Positions 21,834 through 34,708 of a stretch of DNA of 64,000 nucleotides are shown here, in pieces (the stretch's first letter is position 1; every line of letters begins with the position of its first letter). The stretch covers positions 37,593,825 to 37,657,824 of the forward strand of contig OY997591.1 of the NCBI GenBank assembly GCA_963921825.1, written 5' to 3'. The notes below the pieces were generated by a model, which was not told the DNA's origin, did no database searches, and saw nothing but the letters and a program-made list of their open reading frames with translations. The stretch comes from Erodium maritimum (taxonomy: Eukaryota; Streptophyta; Magnoliopsida; Geraniales; Geraniaceae). The position numbers and the translations under genes were made by a program.

Positions 21834-22900
21834 TACCATTTCCAAGAATAAATCAAACAAGTAGCTTTCCCTAATGCTAAAAAAAAACCATACGCATGCA
21901 AGGATTCATACTGTTAATGAGCCCATTCTTTGAAGTAAAGAAAAGGTTAAGAGTACAACTCTCAAGAACATCAACAACACAAAGAAACAAGTACACACCA
22001 AACAACAATAAACCACCAAACAAGAGATACCTTGCTGCCAAAACTATCTAAAACACATAACTTTTTGAATAAAACCAAGAAAAAAACCCATGATGTGTGT
22101 TGAAATCCCATAACACCGAGGGGAGGGAGGCCAAAACAAAAGATGAGAAAAGAAGTTGTGGCCTGTTTCCCACAAAATGTAGTAGTAACCATAGACCACA
22201 CTCAAATCTCTGCCTCATAGTCAAAAAACACAACTTTATACAGCAACAAGACCGGAAACTTCAGTCCCAAGGCAACTCAAAATCGACATGAACCAAAACA
22301 AATGCTGTAGAAGAGGGAACCAAAATGCATCTTACTTCCAACTCGAAAACACAGGTAATCCCATAAAACACAAGGATCTACAGCAAAAGTCCAAACCCAT
22401 ACACAATTTATAATTCAATAGCCCCCTCAGACCATTGAGAGTTGTTAAACCTCATCCAATTCTATAGCTCAAGTCGATATGATAAGTGTCGAGGGAGGTT
22501 CCAATATTTTCGTGTAAAATTACAAGTCCAAAAGTTCAGTTTGATTCACGCATGATTTAATATGTTCATCAAATGGCCATTTAATCCATAAATTTTCAAT
22601 AGGAGTTGTTACATGTGATCTAATCTAAAAACTCAAGCCGATAAACATCTAAAAAAGTTCTTGTACCCTTATGGTGATGTCACAGGTCCAACCGGTTATG
22701 CTATATGTATAATAAACCCATGACTAGTTTTTCCCGTTAGGTTACCCTCCACCAAGGTCTGAGTTTGTTTCAAGAAGATCTATAGGAGGGATCCAAGCTA
22801 CACCAGTAGGCATAGTTCAGTTGGGTTTTATACTCTAGGACAAGCCACACCCTATATCAAATAGTTTATCAGTTAATAATAGTAGGAAAACTCTTTAGTA
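21834..22900. other. Unassigned region
   Basis: Right flank of the LINE. AT-rich with short A-runs. I see no domain, LTR end or tandem repeat; the short open frames near 21971-22291 look like chance. Confidence 0.5.
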
Positions 22901-23830
22901 TCATTAAGTTGTAATATTAGTGAAACTGTGAATGCTTTACTTTCTATAATTATTGGGAAACATTTTCCCAATAGTAGAACTTTTATAGATAAATGAGATT
23001 GTCCATTTACTCGTCCTTAACCTAAACTTATAGTTAAAGCTAGTATGATTTTTGATAAGAGGGTCATGTCTAACTTATCATGCATATAGAGATATGAGTC
23101 AAAGTCATATCCGTCAAAGAGTTTGACATTGGACGACCCATCTTGAGAATACTCCATAGAACAGAGACATGAGTATTTCTCAACTACTAAAGTTCTGAGT
23201 CATACGACCATGGCATCACCATATGATCTACATGATGTTGATTCATGCCTTAACATAACTAAATACTATTCCTAAACCAATTGCTATAAAGGTTATGCTC
23301 AGAATATGGATACAAACATGTAGACATATGGGTGATGGTCATAGGAATTTGTTACTTTTATTCATACAAGTCAGATGTCATTACGGGCCATTCTTAATGA
23401 GAAAGAAGATTGTAAAAGAAGCATGACCATGTGTGTGATTTGTCACCTACAATCGTCACTCAAATCAAGAGAACTTGTCGACTGAATTTGGAAGGATGAC
23501 GATTATATGCCTTTATTCAGTCATGACAATCGCTAAACGACAAGAAAATAAGACTACTTATGGTAACATGATTTGACGAAGAATATAAGAATTAAATAGA
23601 ACAAATAAAGGGTCAAATATATATTTATTAGGGCTTGGCCGAACACCCTATTGGGCTAAAAGGGCTATCAATCTAAGCCCTTAAATCGTGGAATCAAAGG
23701 CCCAGATTTAAACAAAAATTATTAATGACAACATCATAAATGCGTATCTTTGTAATTAATTTCGTAATCAATCACCCCAACCCCCTAAATTTCTGTGGCC
23801 GTCCGATCCCCCAAATTAATGGCCCAGATT
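22900..23830 (+). repeat. Degenerate LTR-like sequence
   Basis: Contains ttggacgaccc followed by an atactccata stretch and gggcttggccgaacaccc. These phrases resemble those in copia LTRs elsewhere in the window (ttggacgaccc at 33070 and 47890). No TG/CA ends, primer site or purine tract could be placed. It may be a fragment of a related, older family. Confidence 0.3.
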
Positions 23831-24229
23831 GTTTTGTATTTCGCACATGAATTTTAATTTGTACGTGGATACAATCAGGTTTGAACTATCTGATACGGTG
23901 TGAACATGCGAATTTGTTCTGGCCGTTGGATGAGAGGCATAGAATGGCTGTGATGAGAACATGTCATTAATGGCACTCCTTGTAAATAACAGCGCATGAT
24001 GTTTGTGTTTTGGTAAGATGTGGTGTTCGGAGGGTAGAGAGGACATTTCACCTTGTCCACAACACAAGTGTGGTGCGCAGAAAATGTCCCCCTTTAAAAA
24101 AATGAAGTTTACTAATTTAATGATTCCCGCTTCGTTTCAACTCCGATTTATTTTTTTCTTGCGCTAATATACATCTTTTTTCAAGGGCTTTCTAACAAGC
24201 AGTGTATTGAATATGTTTTGATGTGTTTT

Positions 24230-25600
24230 TGGATGGGGTGTGGATGTGTGGATATGAGTGTGAAAAGTTGTGACATGGTTTACAAATCTAGGTGGTGTGG
24301 ATTGAGAATATTTGTATGTGAGTTGAGAATATGAGGGATATGGTTTGAGAATATGAGAGAAGTGGGTTTGAGAATATGAGGGATGTAGGTTTGAGAATAT
24401 AGGGGTTGTGGGTTGAGAAAATGGAGATGTGAGTTGAGAATAGGAGGAATATGATTTGAGAATAAGAGAGATGTGAGATTGAGAATAAGAGGGATGTATG
24501 TTTGAGAATTTAGGGGATGTGGGTTGATAATATAGTGATGCGAGTTGAGAATATGGGGGATATGGTATGAGAATAATAGAGATGTGAATTTCAGAATATT
24601 GAACCTGCACAACCAACCACAATGCACCAAGTGTCGTGCTCAGAAAATATATTTTTTTAAAAATCAAGTTTACTAATTTAATGATTCCCGCTTCGTTTCA
24701 ACTTCGATTTATTTTTTTCTTACGTCAATATTCTTCTTTTTTCAAGGACTTTCTAACAAGAAGTTTATTGAATGTGTTTTGATGTGTTTTTGGATACGGG
24801 CGTGGATGTGTGGATATGTGTGCAAAAAGTTGTGATGTGGTTTGCAAATATAGGTGTTGTGGATTGAGAATATGGTGATGTAAGTTCAGAATATGAGGGA
24901 TATGGTTTGAGAATATGAGGGATGTGGATATGAGAATATGAGGGATGTGGATTTGAGAATATAGGTGTTGTGGGTTGAGAATATGGTGATGTGAGTTGAG
25001 AATATGAGGTTATGGTTTGAGAATAAGAGGTATGTAGTTTTGAGAATATGAGGGATGTGGGTTTGGGAATATAGGTGTTGTGGGTTGAAATATGGTGATG
25101 TGAGTTTACAATATGAAGAATATGATTTGAGAATAAGAGGGATGCGAATTTGAGAATACTGAACCTGCGAACTAAACCGCAACACGCCAATTGTCGCGAT
25201 CCGAAAATGCCCATCATTTTTTAATCAAGTTTACTAATTTAATGATTCTCGTTTCGTTTCAACTCCTATTTATTTTTTTTCTGGCACCAATATTCTTCTT
25301 TTTTCTAGAGCTTTCAAACAAGTAGTGTATTGAATATTTTTTGATGTGTTTTTGGATACGGGGTTTGGATGTGTGGATATGAGTGAGAAAAGTTGTGACG
25401 TGGTTTGCAAATATAGATGGTGTGGATTGAGAATATGCGGGATATGGTTTGAGAGTATGAGGGATGTGAGTTTGAGAATATGAGGGATGTAAGTTTGAGA
25501 ATATAGGTGTTGTGGGTTGAGAATATGGTGATGCAAGTTGAGAATAAGAGGGATATGGTTTGAGAATAAGAGGTATGTGGGTTTGAGAATATGATAGATA
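24230..25600. repeat. 23-bp minisatellite in three ~560-bp higher-order units
   Basis: Units such as gtttgagaatatgagggatgt recur every 22-24 bp, about a dozen per higher-order unit. The three higher-order units begin near 24105, 24663 and 25224. On the minus strand the array leaves open frames of 167, 150 and 131 codons reading YSQ/SYSQ/PIFSN-type repeats. These follow from a repeat without stop codons and are not treated as genes. Confidence 0.88.
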
Positions 25601-25648
25601 TGGTTTGTACATGTCTTTTCTTTCTTCAAACATACTCAATATGCTACT

Positions 25649-28600
25649 TGTCACGCCCCAATTTCAGCGAACCGAACTCGGGACGCGAACATTTAAAAGA
25701 TACAATTCTTTAAACCTGTTTTCCTTAAATCACTCTGAAAATACCAGTTTAGTTCAACAAATAATGTCATTTACATCTCAAACAAATTAGTCCCACACTT
25801 GGACAAAAAGGGGTAGGTACACGTCACTAGACTCAAGACTCCCAGAACCCGCTTCAAGCTCTTCAAGCTTCAGAGGCTCACCTAATCCAGCCTGCGAACG
25901 GTACCTGTAGGAAAAGCAGCTAGGGGTGAGCGTTCGCTCACCACCACGGATAACAGACTGACTACGGCATAATTAGCAGACAGTGCCGGTGACACCAAAA
26001 ACGACTCAAAAGACACACACACGACCCAAACTTTCCTCAACTGACTCAACATTCGGACACGTGATGTAGACCCCACACTACGATTGACGACCTCCTCCAA
26101 GACACGACTGACAACCACACAATACCAAACAAGATCACAAAGGATCGCAAACCTGCTGCTCAGTAACCAATCTCTGTATCTCTCGCCCTTTACCGATCAT
26201 AGACGTGGTCAGGCGGTCGACCTGTCGCGCAACTTCTCCCGATCCCAGTCGGGAGGCTAACCCACAACCTCTCCGCTTCACCCGATCCCAGTCGGGTGGT
26301 TAGCCACACCCGCGCGTCCTTCCCCCGATCCCAGTCGGGGAGCTAGCCCACAACCCCTCCGCATCTCCCGATCCCAGTCGGGAGGCTAGCTACACCACAC
26401 AACCTCCACCAGTAACCAGTAACCAATCACAATCACAAACAAGTTCAAACAGACAGTAATGACACCGGTGACAACTCCACAGGCACTCAAGGCCAACAAG
26501 ACACCAACAACCAAACACAGGTTCAACAACCCTACGGGCCCTCATGGCCACCCAAGACACCAACGGTAAAGTACGGGTTCACAACCCCACGGGCACTCAC
26601 GGCCACCCAAAACACCGAAACGACAACACGGGCTCTCATGGCCACCCAAGACTCAGCAATAAATAACACGGGCTCTCAAGGCCACCCAAACTCGACAATA
26701 AATAATACGGCTCTCAAGGCCACCCAAACTCAATCAATGAATAATACACAACAACCTCCGGCATAAACGATGCCTACAACAGTCCTAAGATCAATAGTTT
26801 CACAATCAACCTCCGGGCATGGGCATATGCCTCCAGTACTCCTAATATCAATAGTTTCACAACCAACCTCCGGGCATTATCATATGCCTCCAGTAAATCA
26901 ATTAACGCTAAGTCCTCTGCTCCTACGACACTACTAAGTGTCACGTGCTTTTCTCATAAACGCTACAATCCCGTATCGCCTTTCTAATAATTCCTACGTT
27001 CCCGTAACATGCTTTTCTAATAATTGCTACGTTCCCGTATCATGCATTTCTAATATTTGAAAACCTAAGTAACCCACGACACCCCGGTGCCACATGCAAT
27101 TCTACAGTTAACTTTCCCTAGTCAGGGCCGAGATCCGGCTACTTTTCCCTACCTCAACCGAAGAGCACCCGCTACGCTTCCTAGCTGCTGACGTTCTGGC
27201 TCGCCACCTCCGGGCTTCACTTCGATCGAAGCCGGACGCTAAAGATAACACGAAAGCCATAAATTAAACCCGGTTCCACCGTTAAGTTAAAGATTACGAT
27301 TTGTCCAGTTCAAATCCGACATTTGTCTTTTAAACTCGAGCGGGCTAAAAGCGGGGTCACGGAGAATCGGGTTTGAGTACCCCCGAGCACCGAAACCGGT
27401 GCGTGTTTTCGAGGCACGGTCCCAATGCACGAATCCCGAGGTCCGATTCAACGGTCCGCTTTTGTTCCTTTCTAAACCCAATTAGCAGTCCATTTTAACC
27501 AAGGTCCCAGATTCGTCCAAATGCTCAAGTTCCGTTTTAAAAAAAAATCGACTGATTTTACTTCCATTTTATTTTCGAATCTGATTTCAAACTCCTTCCA
27601 ATTTAAAAACCTTTTTCTTTTCCAATTAAAACCCTTTCCTTTCCTTTTTCTTTGAACACATTTTTCATTTTAATACCTCTTTCTTTTCAAAACAATCCGC
27701 TTCTGTTTTAAAACTGATGTTAAAACCGTTTTAATTTAACTTAATTATCCAAAATTAGTCTGCAATTAATCTGATTCAAACCCAGTTTTAATTTAAATCC
27801 TTTTCATTATCTAAAACTGATTTTCGTTTTAATTTCATTTTCCTTTTCGTTTTCTTTTTAATAAAAACGTTCCCCTAAATTTTCAGTTCCGAAATCGTCT
27901 TTACCATTTCCGATCAACAAAACAAACCAGGACCAGAAACGCTCGAATCAAACAAGGCACGGAACAGAAACATCGTTAAAAGGGAGAGAGAGAGAGCTCG
28001 GGTTTTAGACCGGCCTGCCACCGGCGAAGATGCCGGCGACCAAACCCCGTGGGTGAGAAGCTCACCGTGGACCAAGGGAAGCGACGGGGTGGTGGAGCAC
28101 GGCGGGGATCCGCCTCGGATCCGGACGAAGACGGGTTGTTCCGTCCCGGATCTGTGCCCGCGCCGGCGAGTCCGTCTCGGCTCGGCCGTGCACGGCGACG
28201 GCGGGACTCAGGGACGCTCGGGCGCGGAGGTCGGAGTCCGTGGCTGTCGGACCAGAGCTGGTCGGAGAAGAAGGGAAGTGGCGGCGTGGACTAGACGGGG
28301 AGGGAGCGGTCGGACGCGGCCGGAACCGGTGAGAGGACGGTGAAGCTTGGGACGAAGAAGGTGGACGGAGGAGGCCATGGCCGTGGCTAGTGGTGGAGGG
28401 GGAAGAGATGGCGATGGGGTCGTGGGAAGGAAGGGAGGCCGAGATCTGGGTCGGGGGAGATCGGCCGGCGGCGGCGGCTTGGTGGTCGCGTGGTGGTCGC
28501 GTGGTGGCGGCGTGGTGGCTGGACGGAGAGGGAAGGGGAGGTCGGCGTGGGGGTGACGGGACGGCGAGGGCGAGAGCTGGCCGCGTACCTCGCCGGCGAC

Positions 28601-28919
28601 GGCGTGAAGAGGAGGGAGATGAGGGAGGGAGGCTGCGTTAGAAGGAGATGCAGAGTAGGTTTTTGGTGCTCAAACCCTAAGATGGGGTATATATAACACG
28701 GGCCTGGGTCAAAACTGGGCCGGGTCAAATTTTGGGCCGGGTCTGCCCTGTGCAGCCCAAACTCTTTCTTTCTTTCTTTTTTTTTTTTTTTTACACGACT
28801 AAAGAATTTAAAACGACTTTCAGCCTCGCCTTTACCCGAACCGATTTAGATTTCAACCTCGACGTTCCGAACGATTAAAAATTAATTAAATTAACCTTTT
28901 TACTGAAGCGGTCTTCACA
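25649..28919 (-). repeat. Solo gypsy LTR, 3271 bp, subfamily II
   Basis: Complete LTR on the minus strand (TGTGAAGACCGC start at 28919, GGGGCGTGACA end at 25649). It is flanked by the perfect TSD ctact (25644-25648 and 28920-28924). No internal DNA remains, so it arose by LTR-LTR recombination. Tandem modules at 26210-26900 and the palindrome at 25925-25942 match the forward LTR at 16096-19264. The GC-rich leader is 28000-28670 on its minus strand. Confidence 0.95.
28688..28695 (-). promoter_or_regulatory. TATA box of the solo gypsy LTR
   Basis: tatatata read on the minus strand about 225 bp into the LTR, followed by ttagggtttgagc and a CT-rich leader. Position and context parallel the TATA box at 16408. 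Confidence 0.55.
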
Positions 28920-29050
28920 CTACTTGATAGATAGATCTTCGAAAAAGAAAGTTATTGGCGTAAGAAAAAATAAAATCGGAGTTGATACGAAACGGAAAAG
29001 ATCAAATTAATAAACTTGGTGTAGAAAAAAGAACATTTTAAAATGGAGTG

Positions 29051-29207
29051 CGTGGACCAAGTTAATGAAGTGCGTGGACCAAATTGGATTCTAATTAATG
29101 ACATGCGTGGAACAAATTGGATTCTAATTTACGCGCTCAAACGCGATCCGTTCATCTTGCTAGATGGACGGATCTGTAGTAGTTCGTAGGTTCACATTTT
29201 AAATAGA
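29051..29207. other. Short flank with local repeats and an inverted repeat
   Basis: gcgtggaccaaattggattc recurs two to three times with small changes. gatccgttcatc and agatggacggatc form a hairpin near 29148. It ends at the left TSD (gttca, 29208-29212) of the reverse copia element. Confidence 0.5.
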
Positions 29208-29212
29208 GTTCA

Positions 29213-30862
29213 TATTGGGTCCCAATGGATGGTATGAACACACACATGCAGCGGAAATAACTCGAGACCAGGTAATGGAAACACTATCAAAGATTAGATA
29301 CACAAGAGCATAAATGAACACAAGTGTTCTTACCAATTGTTCAAACGAGAAAAAAAGTGAACACCAAGTAGAGGATGGTTGGTTTGAGTTTCCAAGACGC
29401 CTATGTATCCACCTCGGGAATCAAAGCCACGTAGTTCTCATATTTGAGGACTCAAGAAAGTAACAAGATGTAGAGAGCAAGTCAAACCCGAAATTGTAGG
29501 GAGAGAGGAAGAGAAATTGTTCTTTTATATGTGTGTTGTGTCTTATTATGTTGAAAAGATGACTCTTACGTCATCTTATCCCATCAACATAATAGAATAT
29601 TAGTAAATAGGACAAAAGATCGTGTAAAGTAGCTAGAATTTGGTGGTAAGTTGGTCGATTGAATCACCAACTACCTAATCTAATTAGTTTTGTTTGAACC
29701 ATTTAGTTAAGACTTAACTAGTTGGTTCCATGGGCCTTTGGTGGCATGGGCCGCCCATGGGTCTCGTGGGTGATGGCCCGTGGTCATTCCCAATGAGGTC
29801 CTGTGATGCGCTCATCGCCTCCACGCCTTCAATTGCGAATATGTCCAACATTATCCGACGCGATCAAAACCAAGACTCCAAGTCCTATCTCGAACCGTAA
29901 AGTCCTAATTACTTACAAGCACATGACCCAAAACCCAGATTTGGTCATGTCCCGTGAAAACTTCCCTCTTGGCCATTCTCCATAAATGTGTTAATGAGTT
30001 TCATCCTCCGATGTGACCCTTAAGATTATGCATGTCGGTAGATCAACTTAAAATTCCATTTTACTTCATCCTACATAAGTGGAAACTAACGAGACTTTAG
30101 TATATCCTAACACTATATAACGAATCGACCCTATCAATTCTGACCTTTATGTCGTCCCTGTCATTATCCTTTTATCACTGATATCTAGATTAAGATAAGG
30201 CATAGAGCCGTCATCCTTGTTATTCTCAATCACTATTCCTTGATATGTGCGATGACTGAATATATGATACCCAAGTATCATATGCATGACCATTCTATTC
30301 TTTCAGTCACTCTCGATCAAGCGGTCGAGAACCGATATCTTTCCCATACCGCAGTATGAGGGATAAATCCCTTAGCCATCTTTCGTGTCACTCATGCAGT
30401 CCATCCGCAATCCAATCATGGCCGTTATGGAAACTCTGTCATAGGAAACGCTGGGCTCAAGTAAAACTCAGTTGTTTACTGCATAGTAATCACAAAGACT
30501 CCTTCGTCTAAGGATACATGAAAAGGTACGACAATGAATATGTTCATTATTTTATCTATGACACATATTCATGTTGGGTCGTCCAATATCATGTCCCACA
30601 TGATATCTATGATCAGACTCCAGAATCCCATTCTAATGACTAACAGAACATAAGCCATAAAGAGCCATTTTTGTTTACTAGGGATCCATCGACTGCGATC
30701 TATCTCAATCTATTGTTCTATTCGCTTGGTGGGCATAGAGCAGAACACACATCGATATATTACTCCAACACATAAGTAATATAAAGACGCTTTAATTTTA
30801 ATACTAACGATGATATTTACATTTGGACATTTACGATTGGACTACGAGCACTAAGACTAACA
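29213..30862 (-). repeat. 3' LTR of copia R
   Basis: Minus strand: TGTTAGTCTTAGTGC start at 30862 and ...GGGACCCAATA end at 29213, so the ends are TG...TA. It is 1650 bp. Followed on the minus-strand upstream side by the tract gggggga (about 30865-30871) and the pol stop. Confidence 0.88.
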
Positions 30863-30874
30863 ATCCCCCCTGCC

Positions 30875-32761
30875 CTAGTTCCAATTTAAATTCCAATATA
30901 TTCCCATTGACTTTACATGTCTAACATGATCTGACAGTGAGAGTGCCTTAGTCAACGAATTGTCTATGTTATCATCATTTGTAATATATGTGATATTCAC
31001 TTCACCTCTGTTCAGTATTTCTCTTATGAGTTTGATTTGTCGCAGTATATGTTTGGATTTGTTATGCGATCTGGGCTTTTGGCTTGCGCAATGGCCCTTG
31101 TGTTGTCGCAAAATAGATTCACCGTGTTGGATGGATTTTTAATTGCACCCAACCCTACCATAAATTTCCAAATCCTCATAGCCTCATATGCTGCCTCTAC
31201 AACAACCATGTACTCGACCTCTATCGTAGATTCGGCGACGGTTTCATGTTTCACGCTATTCCAGCTGAAAGCACCGCCATTCTACATAAACATATGTCCT
31301 GACTGACTTTTAAAGTCATCTGGATCTGTTTGGAAAACTAGCATCTACTTATCCTTCGACGACTAGTTCAACATCATCTTTCCCAAGGTCAGATTGATAG
31401 CTACTAGTACAAAACAAGGCATACGAGACGTCTGATATCGTACATGTCATCACATATATGATCGATTCTGCCCCCTAGGCGCATGGGATTCACATCACCC
31501 TTTTCAGCTCAGTAGGTAACTTAGGACACTGAGTCTTGCTGAGATGAATGCCAATTACTGCTTCATCAAAACGAAGGTTCCAACTCCGAGAAGCTTGTTT
31601 CAATCCATACATGATTTCAACAACTTATAAATCTGTTCCTTATCTTCGGATCGTCAAAACCTTTGGGATGAGACATACAAACGTCCTCAGTCAAAATCCT
31701 GTTTAAGAAAGCGGTTTTGACATCCACTTGCCATATCTTGTAATCAAGATACAAGACTATGTCAAGAAGAATCTGGATAGATTTTACCATAGCCACTGGT
31801 GATAAGCTTTTCTCATAGTTGATCCCTTAGATCTACCTATTTGTAGGTCCAAGGTCTACCGTCCATGTTCATCTTCAACTTGAAGATCCACTTGCATCCG
31901 ATGGTCCTCACACCATCGATGGGATCAACCGGTTCCTAGACTTGGTTGTCCGACATGGACTGCATTTCCTTTCTCATAGCTCCCAGCCATAACTCGGAGT
32001 CGGGCCGATCCACAACTTCCTGAAAGGTGGATGGATCCTCGTGATCCACCATTAGCTCACTCTTTCCTCCAAACACAATACAACCACATCTCAGAGGTGG
32101 ACGACTGATCTTTCCAGATCGCCTTGGACCTTTAAGAATTGCTATAGGAACTGGTTCATGCTCTACGACCACTTCTGGTTGCTCTATTGGGTTGTCAAGT
32201 GGTTCAGATGGATCTGTACTATCTTGAATTTCTGTTAGATGTACAGTCCTCCCACTGACATCTTTGGAAACAAATTCCCCTTTCCGTAAAGACACCACCC
32301 CGAGCGACGAACACCATGTTCCCACTGGGTTTTTAGAAGTGGTATCCCCTTGTTTCTTTGTGATACCCCATGAAGGTGCATTTCTCAGATCTTGGTTCAA
32401 GCTTAGTCGAAACCAAACGTTTCACATAAGCCTCGCAACCCCAAATCTTAAGGAAGGTCAAAATGGGCTTCTTCCCATACCATTTTCAAAATGGTGTCCC
32501 TTCTACACCCTTCGTTGGAGCCCGATTCACTATGAACACGATCATTGTCTAAAAATGTCTGATTTCTCTGTTTGGCTACACCTTTCAACTATAGTGTCCC
32601 AGGAGGAGTCTATTCCAAAAGGATCTCATCTTCTTTAGACGATCTAATAACTCTATGGTCAAGTATTTTCCACCTCGATCCAATCAAAGTGCCTTAATAC
32701 CTTTCCCGAGCTGGTTTACTACTTCACTTTTAAACTCTTTGAATTTATCAAAAGTTATAGA
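30875..32761 (-). pseudogene. Copia pol of R: integrase end, RT, RNase H
   Basis: Read leftward from 32761: integrase core (FDKFKEF, LDRGGKY), integrase-RT linker with LWLGAM and MQSMSDN (32400-31936), RT with VDVKTAFLN (near 31720), then RNase H with ESTIEVEYM and NLFCDNTRAIA. It ends YWNLNWN and a stop at 30875-30877. Between the block near 31570 and the block near 31540 about 300 bp containing the YVDD box are missing. Stops and frameshifts are frequent. It is cut at 32761 by the 5' LTR of C0. RNase H keeps its EVEY acidic residue. Confidence 0.85.
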
Positions 32762-34519
32762 TGTTACCCTCAGTGCCTGTAGTCCAATCGTAAACGTCCA
32801 ATTATAAATATCATCGTTGGCAATATAATAATGAGGCTTTTAATATTACTTAAGTGTTGGATTAATATGTCGTATGTGTTTCCGATCTATACCCACTATG
32901 TGAATGGAGCCATAGATTAAGATGGATCAAACTCGATGAGGTCCCTAGTCAATAGTCTTCGCAAGAAGTGACTAATATGAAATATGACTCTTGATGGCTT
33001 ACGCTCTATTGGTCATTGGAAAGGTTTCCGGAGTCAGATCATAGACATCATGTGGGACATGATGTTGGACGACCCGATCTAAGTATGTTCCATAGATTAA
33101 GTCATGAACATAATCAGAGTCGTTGCTTGCCAGGTATCCTTAGACCGAGGAGTCTATATGATTACTATGCAGTAAACAACCAAGTTTGACCTGAAAGCCC
33201 AACGTTGCACCGTGACTGGGCTTCCATAACGTCCATGATTGGCTTGGGGAATGACTGCATGAGTGACATGATAGACGACTAAGGGAATTATCCCTCATAC
33301 TACGGTATGGGAAAGATATCTGGTTCACGGCCGCTTGATCGAGTGTTACTGACGGAAAAGAATGGCCATGCATATGATACATGGTATCATAAGGTCAGCC
33401 ATCTCATATATCAATGAACATTGATTGAGAATAATAACGATGACGGCTTTATGCCTTATCTCAATCAGGATATCGGAGATAAGGGATAATGATAAGGACG
33501 ACTGAAAGGTCAGAATCGATAGGGGGCGATTCGTTATTCAGGGTCAGGCGATACCGAGTCTCGTCAGTCGCCACATTAGTAAGATCAAGTAAAATGGGAT
33601 TTTACGTTGATCTTACCGACATGCATAGACCTAAGGGTCACACCATAAGTTTGTAACTCGATAAGAATGCAATGTAGCTTGGCTTGGAGGGAGTCGTGTA
33701 CGGAATTGCCATAATGGACTGGCTAGCATGATGGGCTCTCTTGGAAGGCTCATTGCCGGCCCACATGGGCTAGGCCCAACAAGAACCAAAGTTCAAAGGT
33801 TGACTAAGTAGTCTTGTTAAACTAAGTGGGTTGGACCCACTTTGCACTAGTTAATAAACTAGCTTAGTTTATTAAGTCTACCATGAAAACTAGCATGGAC
33901 TCTTGGCAACTTGATGGAAATTAAGTGAGATGACCACTTCCACTTGAGTCTACATGCAAGGGGTGTTGGCAAGAAACAAGATGCAAACAAGAGAAGAAAA
34001 TTTTCAGCACAAATTGTTCTTCTCTCCCACTTTGCTAACTCCTCCAAGAAGCTCCAAGCTCCATTGTTCCATGTTCTTGAGTTTACAAACTCACGAACTA
34101 CGTTGGCTTTGATTCCGTTAAGTATACGTAGGCATCCAAGGAGCTCAAGCCCTTCAAAGTTTGGTGTTATTTAACCAATTTGAGACAAGTGGAGGTGCTG
34201 ATTTTCAGCACAGTTTTGTCCGACCAATCACTTTCAAGAGCACGATCGAAAGTTCATCCAAAGTCCGATGAAGCTGATGCTTGGACTGAACATTCTCCTC
34301 ATATGGTTCTTCAGTGTGAGTGAATGGATTTGAGTTTCAACGGTTCGTTTTCGATACGCACGAGCTGCAAGATGAGGCACTTGCAAAGGTGATGTACACA
34401 AACCTTTGCTGAATTTTCAGACTAGTTTTTCATGTTTGGTAGATTCATCTCGATTGATTCGTGGTTAATTTTCCGCTGCAATTTTTCGATTAACATGTCC
34501 ACGACATCGAGTTCCAATA
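32762..34519 (+). repeat. 5' LTR of C0, 1758 bp
   Basis: Starts tgttaccctcagtgcc and ends cgagttccaata (TG...TA ends). It is homologous along its first 1.07 kb to 41425-42502. Confidence 0.85.
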
Positions 34520-34520
34520 G

Positions 34521-34536
34521 TTGTATAAGAGCATGG
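34521..34536 (+). other. Degenerate primer-binding site of C0
   Basis: ttgtataagagcatgg, at the position and spacing of the iMet primer site, with several changes from tggtatcagagc. Confidence 0.65.
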
Positions 34537-34708
34537 CTACCAACGGGAAAAACAAGAACTGAAATTTTCAGTTTTTGTGCTGCAAATTTTGAGGTGCTTG
34601 CTGGTTTTTTATTTAAAGTGCTTAAAAATGCATGTTAGCTTCTTAATTTCATGTTTTGGTATATTTGGATGTATGCTTGTTTGATAACATGATTTAATTT
34701 CTTGCATG

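Larger units (their letters stand above)
24061..29050. mobile_element. Minisatellite element with inverted flanks, split by a solo LTR
   Basis: A ~110-bp block (aagtttactaatttaatgat, then cttcgtttcaactccgattt) occurs forward at about 24105, 24663 and 25224. It occurs once inverted at about 28925-29035, continuing across the solo-LTR target site into ~25600-25648. Excising the solo LTR gives an array about 1.7 kb long with oppositely oriented ends, like a foldback element. No transposase is present and outer TSDs were not found. Confidence 0.45.

Noticed and set aside
24164-25654. Three minus-strand frames of 131-167 codons with Tyr-Ser-Gln repeats
   Set aside because: The 23-bp minisatellite unit contains no stop on this strand, so frames stay open by chance. 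Starts and ends fall in repeat flanks, and the frames differ between units.
28049-28728. Several Gly/Arg-rich open frames
   Set aside because: GC-rich leader of the solo LTR read on its antisense strand, plus low-complexity repeats. No protein family seen.
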